Assembly (NCBI GenBank): GCA_018711755.1
Contig: DVHY01000136.1
Coordinates: 1-11,973, forward strand
DNA length: 11,973 nucleotides
Direction: 5' to 3'
Source: Candidatus Limivicinus faecipullorum
GTDB taxonomy: Bacteria; Bacillota; Clostridia; Oscillospirales; Oscillospiraceae
Shown in pieces: positions 6,353-11,973 of this stretch. A program made the position numbers and the translations under genes. The first letter of the stretch is position 1, and every line of letters begins with the position of its first letter. Below the pieces are notes generated by a model. It did not search any database, was not told where the DNA came from, and worked only from the letters and a program-made list of their open reading frames with translations.

Positions 6353-9300
6353 TTATTCGCCGGGCTGGGACTGTTCCTGGGGAAGAGTCTCCCCTCCGTC
6401 CCGTTTTTTTCTTTTCTTCCCACGGGCAAGGGCAATGCCCAGGACCGCCGCAGCCAGTACTGCGCCGCCGGCTATGAACCAGACGCTGTCCGGCTGCTGC
6501 TCGGTCTCCACGGAGCAGAACACCACCGTGTCCTCATTGGTCTTGAACACCAGATAGCTTCCGCTCTTCACGGTGTCCAGCTTGCTCCAGGCGCCCTGGA
6601 AATAGCCGTAGAGCTGGATGCTGCCCCACTTTTCCTGGGTTTCCGGGCTGAGATAATGCACGGAGTACTCATTGTCGGTCTTGCCGTTTTCTATGTTCAG
6701 CACCCATTTTTCCCGCAGCGTGCCGCCGTCCAGCTCCGGGCCCTCCCCGGTGAACTCCCGCAGGCTCAGCCGCCCGGTGCTGTCAAAGTCTCCCTCCACC
6801 AGCACGATGGCCTTCTCCTCCTCCGGGTCCGGGTTATCCACCGCAAGGGTGCCCTGGCGATAACTGTACACAGCCTCCACCGTGTCGCTGAGATAGAGGG
6901 TGGAATAATCGAAGTCCTCCCAACTGCCGGTATACCCGGGTTTCTCCGGCACTTCCGGCAGCTGGCTCTCATCTATGCTGCCGCCGTACTGGAAGGGCAG
7001 TTCCGCCACCAGTTCCCCGTCGGCCACAAAGCTGATCTTCAGATCCGCAAACTCCTCCGGCACTCCCGGGGTCTTCAGCAGGCTGTCATAGTCCAGAGCC
7101 TGGGCCTTGCCGCTGTAGCTTATGCCGTCCACGGCACCAAGGCTGGGATGGGCATACACATTTCCGCTCACCGAGCCGGAGCTCATGTCCGCCCAGCCGG
7201 CTATGCAGCCGCAGCAGGCGGTCACGTCCCCAAAGGAGACCAGGCTGGCGCAGTCCCTTATCTCCACGCCGTACCCGGCTATGCCCCCTACGTATTCCTG
7301 GCCGTTCAGCCGGGACATGGCATAGCAGTTCCTTATCAGGGTCATGGAGCGGCCCACGATGCCGCCTATGCAGCTGCCCTCTTCACTGTTTACAGAGCCG
7401 TAGTCCCGACATTCTTCCGCAAGGCCCACCTGGCACTGTCCGGCAATGCCGCCCGCATTGTCCTTCTTGGCCACGATGTCTCCATAGTTGATGTTCTCGC
7501 TGGCGATGCACTTGCTCTGATAGCTGCTGCTGATTATGTTGGAGGCGGTAAAGACGCTCATGAGCTGGTTTTCCAGGTCGAACTCATACTCTATGCCCAT
7601 GTCCCCGGCAATGCCGCCCACGTTGGTGTCGCCCTCCACTTTGCCCCGGTTCACGGACAGACTCACCCGGCCGTCGGTACTGGTCTTGGGCTCCTTGGCC
7701 GACACGTCGTCATATATGTTTATCTCCTTCTCACCGCTGAGGGTGTTGGCCATCATGATGAGCACCTTGGACAGCTGATAACTCACGGCGCTCAGGTCGT
7801 TTTTCACCGAGTCGGCGGTGGCCCCCAGCATGGTATTGAAATACTGGGCGTCGGCAGCCATGCGGTCCAGGTTCTCCTTCAGGGCCTGGGAATCAAAGGT
7901 GGGCGTGGGGAAAGGCAGACCGCTGCCGCCGGTGCCCGGGTCGGTAGTACCTGCGTCCGGGTCGGTAGTACCTGCGTCCGGGTCGGTAGTGCCTGCGTCC
8001 GGGTCGGTAGTGCCTGCGCCCGGGTCAACGGAGCTGAGGAGCACTATGCCCCCGCTGCGGCCTCTGCCGGCAAGGTTTTCCGCGCCTCCGCCTCCCTCAG
8101 AGGCGGGCAGGGAATTCTGCTCCGTGCCGGAGCCGGCGGCGCCCGCGCCGGGGTCAGTGGTCCCTGCGCCGGGGTCGGTGGTCCCTGCGCCGGGGTCGGT
8201 AGTCCCTGCGCCGGGGTCGGTAGTCCCTGCGCCCGGGTCGGTGGTCCCTGTGCCCGGGTCGATGGTCCCTGTGCCCGGGTCGGTGGTGCCGCTGCCCTGG
8301 TCGGTGGTGCCGCTGCCCGGGTCGAATCCCGGCTCAAAGTCAGGCCACATGGAATTCCAGTCGTTGAAGATAACGTCCTCTATGGTCTGGCCGGCGGTAT
8401 TGCTGATATTGGCCAGGGCATAGCGCACCTCGTCGCCCAGGTAGCCGGCATTGGCCACCAGGTTGCTTATCATGGCCTGGAGGGTGCGTATCTCGTCGGC
8501 CAGGGAGGCGGAGCTCAGTAGCTTCAGATAGGGCTCCATCTGGCCCACTATCCCCGCCACGTCCTTGCGGCCGTATATTTCTCCCAGGTTGGAGCAGCTT
8601 GTGATATAGCCGCTCTGGCGCCCGGCTATGCCCCCCACGTTATAGCCGTAATGGGGATAACCCACCGTGCCCAGGTTCATGCAGCCTTCCACTGTTCCGC
8701 TGGAAAAGCCCACTATACCGCCGCTGTCGGAGACCACGTCGGTATCCTCCGCACCGGTGAGGGTCAGGCCCTCCACATTCAGCTTATCTATCTCCAGGCC
8801 TCCGGCGGAGATGCCGGTATTCACCTCGGAGCGGTTCTCGCAGTTTTTTATGCTGCCGGAGTTATAGCCGGCGATGCCCCCGGTAAAGCGTTTGCCGCTT
8901 ATGCTGCCCTCCGACTTACAGTCTTTTATGCTGCCGTAGTTTTCCCCTGCAATGCCGCCCACGTAGTTCGTGCCGGTGACTTTGCCATTAAAGCTGCAAT
9001 TTTCTATGGAGCCGTAGCTGCTGCCCACCAGGCCGCCCACCTGATTGCGGCTGTTGTCCGGTTCCACCCGGCCCTCCAGGCTCAGGTTCTTGATGCTGCC
9101 CTCCTCCTGGAGATAGCGGAAGAAGCCCTGATGGGAGCCGTCGGTGGCCAGGACGAAATTGCTGATGGTATGGCCGCCCCCGTCAAAGCTGCCGCTGAAA
9201 CTGGGTATGGGGTTGAAAGCCTTGCCCTCCAGGTCCAGGTCATTGTCCAGCTGCACCTTCAATCCCACGGAATACTCCACCAGAGTGCAGTTTACGGCAA

Positions 9301-9418
9301 AAGCCTTCAGGTCCTCCACAGTGGATATGTGCAGGATATCGTCCTGAGCCAGGGCGCAGGGCAGCAGTCCCAGCAGCAGCGCAGCAGCCAGGAACAGGGA
9401 AAATATCTTTCTCTTCAT
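6353..9418 (-). CDS. Secreted, membrane-anchored GLUG-repeat beta-helix surface protein
   Basis: A 1021-residue surface protein. A signal peptide covers residues 1-24 (cut after ALA). GSFDGGGHTISNF near 75-90 opens a right-handed beta-helix of the GLUG type. Six GLUG-like motifs (VGGLVG, VGGIAG, TGGIAG, SGGIVG and so on) lie at about 126-291 and five at about 600-740; many are followed some nine residues later by a Cys (SIENC, SIKDC, LIRNC). Between the blocks are helical stretches (about 292-345 and 505-555) and a DPGAGTT repeat linker (366-494). Residues about 793-855 resemble an InlB/Flg_new-type repeat (PEKPGYTG). A membrane helix at about 980-999 is followed by GKKRKKR and a short tail; there is no sortase motif. 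It overlaps the transporter gene by ATGA and has AGGAGGG at 9427-9433, so it is coupled to it. It may be a partner or extracellular platform of the transporter, or an adhesin. No catalytic residues were recognised. Confidence 0.85.
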   Translation of the reverse strand: MKRKIFSLFLAAALLLGLLPCALAQDDILHISTVEDLKAFAVNCTLVEYSVGLKVQLDNDLDLEGKAFNPIPSFSGSFDGGGHTISNFVLATDGSHQGFFRYLQEEGSIKNLSLEGRVEPDNSRNQVGGLVGSSYGSIENCSFNGKVTGTNYVGGIAGENYGSIKDCKSEGSISGKRFTGGIAGYNSGSIKNCENRSEVNTGISAGGLEIDKLNVEGLTLTGAEDTDVVSDSGGIVGFSSGTVEGCMNLGTVGYPHYGYNVGGIAGRQSGYITSCSNLGEIYGRKDVAGIVGQMEPYLKLLSSASLADEIRTLQAMISNLVANAGYLGDEVRYALANISNTAGQTIEDVIFNDWNSMWPDFEPGFDPGSGTTDQGSGTTDPGTGTIDPGTGTTDPGAGTTDPGAGTTDPGAGTTDPGAGTTDPGAGAAGSGTEQNSLPASEGGGGAENLAGRGRSGGIVLLSSVDPGAGTTDPDAGTTDPDAGTTDPDAGTTDPGTGGSGLPFPTPTFDSQALKENLDRMAADAQYFNTMLGATADSVKNDLSAVSYQLSKVLIMMANTLSGEKEINIYDDVSAKEPKTSTDGRVSLSVNRGKVEGDTNVGGIAGDMGIEYEFDLENQLMSVFTASNIISSSYQSKCIASENINYGDIVAKKDNAGGIAGQCQVGLAEECRDYGSVNSEEGSCIGGIVGRSMTLIRNCYAMSRLNGQEYVGGIAGYGVEIRDCASLVSFGDVTACCGCIAGWADMSSGSVSGNVYAHPSLGAVDGISYSGKAQALDYDSLLKTPGVPEEFADLKISFVADGELVAELPFQYGGSIDESQLPEVPEKPGYTGSWEDFDYSTLYLSDTVEAVYSYRQGTLAVDNPDPEEEKAIVLVEGDFDSTGRLSLREFTGEGPELDGGTLREKWVLNIENGKTDNEYSVHYLSPETQEKWGSIQLYGYFQGAWSKLDTVKSGSYLVFKTNEDTVVFCSVETEQQPDSVWFIAGGAVLAAAVLGIALARGKKRKKRDGGETLPQEQSQPGE
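7938..8021 (-). repeat. 21-bp tandem repeats, cluster B (4 units)
   Basis: Four nearly identical 21-bp units (GGGTCGGTAGTACCTGCGTC on the plus strand, plus one base) lie in the GLUG gene. On the coding strand they encode DP(D/G)AGTT. Three units share the Asp variant not seen in cluster A, which suggests local copying by slippage. As 21 bp is seven codons, gain or loss of a unit keeps the frame. Confidence 0.9.
8151..8318 (-). repeat. 21-bp tandem repeats, cluster A (8 units)
   Basis: Eight 21-bp units encode DPGAGTT and close variants (DPGTGTT, DPGTGTI, DQGSGTT). Central units are almost identical and those at the 8318 end are more diverged, as expected of expansion from the middle. They form a flexible Gly/Thr/Pro/Asp linker between parts of the beta-helix protein. 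Confidence 0.9.
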
Positions 9419-11871
9419 TCGTCGCTCCCTCCTGTTATCTCAAGGCTTTGCAGCTCGTCGTCCAATTCCTTCACGTCGCCAATGTCCACTATCCCCGTCA
9501 GCTCGCCCCGGAACAGGCCGTGGATATCCGCATCTATGACCCCGTTGAGCTTGCCCCGGACCCTGCCGTCGATACGGATAAGGCCGGTCTTGTGCTGGGG
9601 GCTGGTATTCCTGTTTATGCTGAAGCTGGTCTTCCTTATGATGATGTCCCCCACCAGCAGCATCTGGGGCAGCACGCACATGACCAGGAAGATGGATATG
9701 GTGGTGCCGCTGCCTATATACAGTCCTATGCCGGAGATTATCTCGTTGGAGGTCATAAGGCCGATCACCATGCCCGCCAGGGCCATCATGGCTCCCGAGG
9801 TTATTATTGTGGGGAAGGCCAGATTCAGGGTCTCCGTCATGGCCTCTTTCAGGGGCATCCTGTCTTTCAGGGACATGTAGCGGCTGGAGATGACTATGGC
9901 GTAGTCTATATTTGCGCCCATCTGTATGGAGCTGACTATCAGATAGGTGAGGAAGAACAGATTGTTGTGCAGCAGATAGGGCGAGGAGAAATTGCACCAG
10001 ATACTGCCCTGGATTATGGCTATCAGCAGCAGGGGCAGTCCGGCGGACTTGAAGGTGAACAGCAGCACGATGACCACGAAGAGCACCGTGAGCACGCTGA
10101 TTATCACATTGTCCTTCTCAAAGGAGCTGCGCAGGTCATTGCTGTTGGTGGTGTCCCCCACCACATAGTATTCCTCATACTGCCGGGCCACGATGCCGTG
10201 GATGATGTCCAGATACTCGTAGCTCTCCTCCCCCTCCGTGGGCAGGTTCAGCAAGACCACCATGCGGCTGTAACTGTCGCTCATGAGCTGGAGCTTTGCG
10301 TCGCCTAGCTGCTGCTCCAGGTCGTCCAGCATATCCACCGTCTCCTTATCCAGGTCCAGCACCACTTCCTTGCGCTGCTCAAAGAGATAGCTGAACATGT
10401 CTATCAGCGGCACCCGGTAATTCTCCAGGTTGGTGGCTATCTGGCCGTAGTCGCTCTGGTTCATGGCATAGCCGGTGTACAGCAGCTCCGCCACCTCTAT
10501 GTCCAGGTCCGCCACCTCGGAAAACTCCCTGGGCGTCAGGGCGGAGGTGAGGGTATAGCCGTCCAGCACCTCCACGTTGGCAAGGCCCGTGACGCTCTCC
10601 ACCAGGGGCAGCTCCTGGATGTCCTGTATGACTCTGGCCTCTTTCTCGTAGTCGCCCCGGGGCACTATCACCGCCAGCATATTGGATTTTTCAAACGTGC
10701 TCTCTATCTTCTGCCTTGCCAGCTGGGTCTCGTTCTGGCGTATGGAGCTGACGGAGTCCACGGAGTAGACGTAGTTGGCCTTATGGGACAGGGAGAAGGC
10801 GGCGATTATGATGATGACAAAAATTACCGGCATCACAAAGCGGGTGGCGTACACCGCCTTGCCCAGGAAGTCTATCTTGGGGACAAAGTTTTTGTGGTGC
10901 GTCCTGTCTATCAGCTTTGAAAACAGCACCAGCAGCCCCGGCATGAGCAGAAACACCGACAGCATGCTCAGCATTATGGCCTTTATCAGCACCGAGCCCA
11001 TGTCATAGCCCAGCTTGAACTCCATCAGGCACAGGGCCAGCAGGCCGGACACCGTGGTCAGGCTGCTGGCGGATATCTCCGGGATGGCATAGCTCAGGGC
11101 CTTTATGGCCGCCTCCCGGGGCTCGTGCTTCTCCCGCTCCTCGGTGTAGCGGTGGCAGAGGATGATGGCATAGTCTATGGCCAGGGCCAGCTGCATCACT
11201 ATGGCTATGGAGTTGGTGACATAGGACACCTCACCCATAAGGTAGTTGGTGCCCATGTTCAGCAGAGCCGCGGCGCCGAAGGTTATCAGCAGCACGGGTA
11301 TCTCCGCATAGGTGCGGGAGGTGAGCAGCAGCACCAGCACGATGATTATCACCGCAATGATGTCCACCACCAGCATCTCCTGGTTGATTATCTTCTCCAG
11401 AGGATTGCCCACTTCGCTGCTTATGTACAGGTCGTAGCCGGCCAGGTAATCCTTTACCGCCTCCAGCCCCTCTTCGCTGGCCGGGTCAAAATCGTCCCCC
11501 ACAAAGGTCACGTCAAAAAGTGCGGAGGCGTCGCTGTAGTGGGCCTCGCTCTCGTCAAATTCCACGGACTTGACGCCCTCCATCCCCTCTATGCCCTCTT
11601 TCAGTTCCAGGGCCGTGTCGTAGGTTACGTTGGCCACCATGACCTTCGCCGTTCCAAAGGTGGTGAATTCCCTGTCCATCAAATCCAGGCCCGTCCGGGT
11701 CTCAGTATTGTCCGGCAGGTATTCCGTTATATCGTCGCAGACCTGCACCCAGTTTCTGGAGAACGCACAGAAAATGGCCAGAGCCGCAAAAATGAGGAAA
11801 ATGATATTCCTCTTATCCACGATGACACCGGCCAGGCGCTCCATGAAGCCGGCCCGCTTATCAGCCTTCAA
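9415..11871 (-). CDS. MMPL/RND-family transporter with bactofilin-like C-terminal tail
   Basis: An 818-residue membrane transporter of the MMPL branch of the RND superfamily, proton-driven exporters of lipids and other hydrophobic compounds. The layout is classic: one helix at 20-38, an outside domain at 40-160, five helices at 165-320, then the same order again (helix at about 345-362, outside domain to about 600, five helices to about 745). Each half has the Asp-Tyr pair used for proton relay in MmpL3: LAIDYAIILCHRY (Asp233-Tyr234) and ANIDYAIVISSRY (Asp656-Tyr657). After the last helix a cytoplasmic tail of about 70 residues carries alternating G-x-hydrophobic units (DGRVRGKLNGVIDADIHG, then LFRGELTGIVDIG), like the short turns of bactofilins. 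The start is TTG, chosen because AGGAGGG lies six bases upstream; the next ATG (residue 10) has no such site. It is the first gene of the operon with the GLUG protein. The substrate is unknown. Confidence 0.93.
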   Translation of the reverse strand: MKADKRAGFMERLAGVIVDKRNIIFLIFAALAIFCAFSRNWVQVCDDITEYLPDNTETRTGLDLMDREFTTFGTAKVMVANVTYDTALELKEGIEGMEGVKSVEFDESEAHYSDASALFDVTFVGDDFDPASEEGLEAVKDYLAGYDLYISSEVGNPLEKIINQEMLVVDIIAVIIIVLVLLLTSRTYAEIPVLLITFGAAALLNMGTNYLMGEVSYVTNSIAIVMQLALAIDYAIILCHRYTEEREKHEPREAAIKALSYAIPEISASSLTTVSGLLALCLMEFKLGYDMGSVLIKAIMLSMLSVFLLMPGLLVLFSKLIDRTHHKNFVPKIDFLGKAVYATRFVMPVIFVIIIIAAFSLSHKANYVYSVDSVSSIRQNETQLARQKIESTFEKSNMLAVIVPRGDYEKEARVIQDIQELPLVESVTGLANVEVLDGYTLTSALTPREFSEVADLDIEVAELLYTGYAMNQSDYGQIATNLENYRVPLIDMFSYLFEQRKEVVLDLDKETVDMLDDLEQQLGDAKLQLMSDSYSRMVVLLNLPTEGEESYEYLDIIHGIVARQYEEYYVVGDTTNSNDLRSSFEKDNVIISVLTVLFVVIVLLFTFKSAGLPLLLIAIIQGSIWCNFSSPYLLHNNLFFLTYLIVSSIQMGANIDYAIVISSRYMSLKDRMPLKEAMTETLNLAFPTIITSGAMMALAGMVIGLMTSNEIISGIGLYIGSGTTISIFLVMCVLPQMLLVGDIIIRKTSFSINRNTSPQHKTGLIRIDGRVRGKLNGVIDADIHGLFRGELTGIVDIGDVKELDDELQSLEITGGSDE

Positions 11872-11877
11872 ATATAT

Positions 11878-11884
11878 CCCTCCT
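11878..11884 (-). promoter_or_regulatory. Shine-Dalgarno that fixes a TTG start
   Basis: AGGAGGG on the minus strand, six bases before the TTG at 11869-11871. The first in-frame ATG, nine codons later, has no comparable site. Confidence 0.8.
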
Positions 11885-11893
11885 AATTTTGGG

Positions 11894-11918
11894 GAGGAAA
11901 GGCTTTCGGCTTTTCCTC
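11894..11918 (-). other. Leader hairpin at the predicted 5' end of the transporter mRNA
   Basis: GAGGAAA and TTTCCTC pair over 7 bp and two more inner G-C pairs form around a 5-nt loop; the eighth position is mismatched on the minus strand. The hairpin starts almost at the predicted transcription start and ends nine bases before the ribosome binding site. It may protect the transcript's 5' end or tune translation. Confidence 0.5.
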
Positions 11919-11924
11919 GTTATA

Positions 11925-11953
11925 ATAATATCAGGAGAGCATTAAGAAAACAA
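11925..11953 (-). promoter_or_regulatory. Sigma-A promoter of the MMPL-GLUG operon
   Basis: On the minus strand TTGTTT (11948-11953) and TATTAT (11925-11930) are separated by 17 bp. Transcription would start near 11918, giving a leader of about 47 nt. The sequence upstream is cut by the window edge, so operators further out cannot be judged. Confidence 0.7.
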
Positions 11954-11973
11954 TTAGACAAGTTAAGGAAAAC

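Noticed and set aside
6353..6500. Sortase signal in the GLUG protein tail (TLPQEQ)
   Set aside because: It does not match LPXTG-type motifs and lies after the membrane helix and basic cluster, on the wrong side for sortase.
7938..8318. CRISPR-like array
   Set aside because: The 21-bp units are directly adjacent with no spacers and encode a regular protein linker.
6344..8521. A 725-codon open frame on the plus strand opposite the GLUG gene
   Set aside because: It is antisense to a gene with clear signal peptide, repeats and membrane anchor. It has no matching ribosome binding site or domain, and its Gly/Val/Ala/His-rich composition is the usual by-product of the codon bias on the other strand.
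8651..9880. A 409-codon open frame on the plus strand
   Set aside because: It spans the junction of the transporter and GLUG genes in antisense and shows no family resemblance.

Overview
The window reads as chromosome of a moderately GC-rich, endospore-forming clostridial Firmicute, probably an Oscillospiraceae-like gut anaerobe. The signs are strong AGGAGG-type Shine-Dalgarno sites, a CotF-type spore coat gene pair, a LytR-CpsA-Psr cell-wall enzyme, a lipoprotein with a classic lipobox, and a GLUG-repeat surface protein. The genus is inference. No rRNA, tRNA, insertion sequence, phage gene, CRISPR array or riboswitch could be supported.

Left part (1-1681, minus strand): an XRE-type regulator with a helical C-terminal half, and a 92-residue membrane protein that resembles ATP synthase subunit I. 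The membrane-protein gene has a near-consensus sigma-A promoter. The 240 bp between the two genes hold a very stable hairpin without a U-tract and an inverted repeat that straddles the regulator's probable promoter.

Middle (1850-4883, plus strand): a two-gene spore coat operon whose first gene encodes only 57 residues, then a clean terminator. Next is a large solute-binding lipoprotein whose sugar-binding-type domain is preceded by about 350 residues of beta-rich sequence. Its promoter carries four TTAA boxes spaced 10, 10 and 11 bp, which looks like a response-regulator binding array. No ABC permease or ATPase gene lies nearby.

Right part (4966-11871, minus strand): a cell-envelope block. 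An 818-residue MMPL/RND transporter with a TTG start and a strong promoter overlaps by 4 bp (ATGA) a 1021-residue secreted, membrane-anchored GLUG beta-helix protein. The two are almost certainly translationally coupled. The transporter ends in a bactofilin-like short-repeat tail. The surface protein's beta-helix is split by helical segments and by 21-bp tandem repeats encoding a DPGAGTT linker. A terminator separates this pair from a LytR-CpsA-Psr protein on the same strand, which converges on the lipoprotein gene across a shared 15-bp hairpin. The coupled transporter and beta-helix pair is the best candidate here for a poorly described system.
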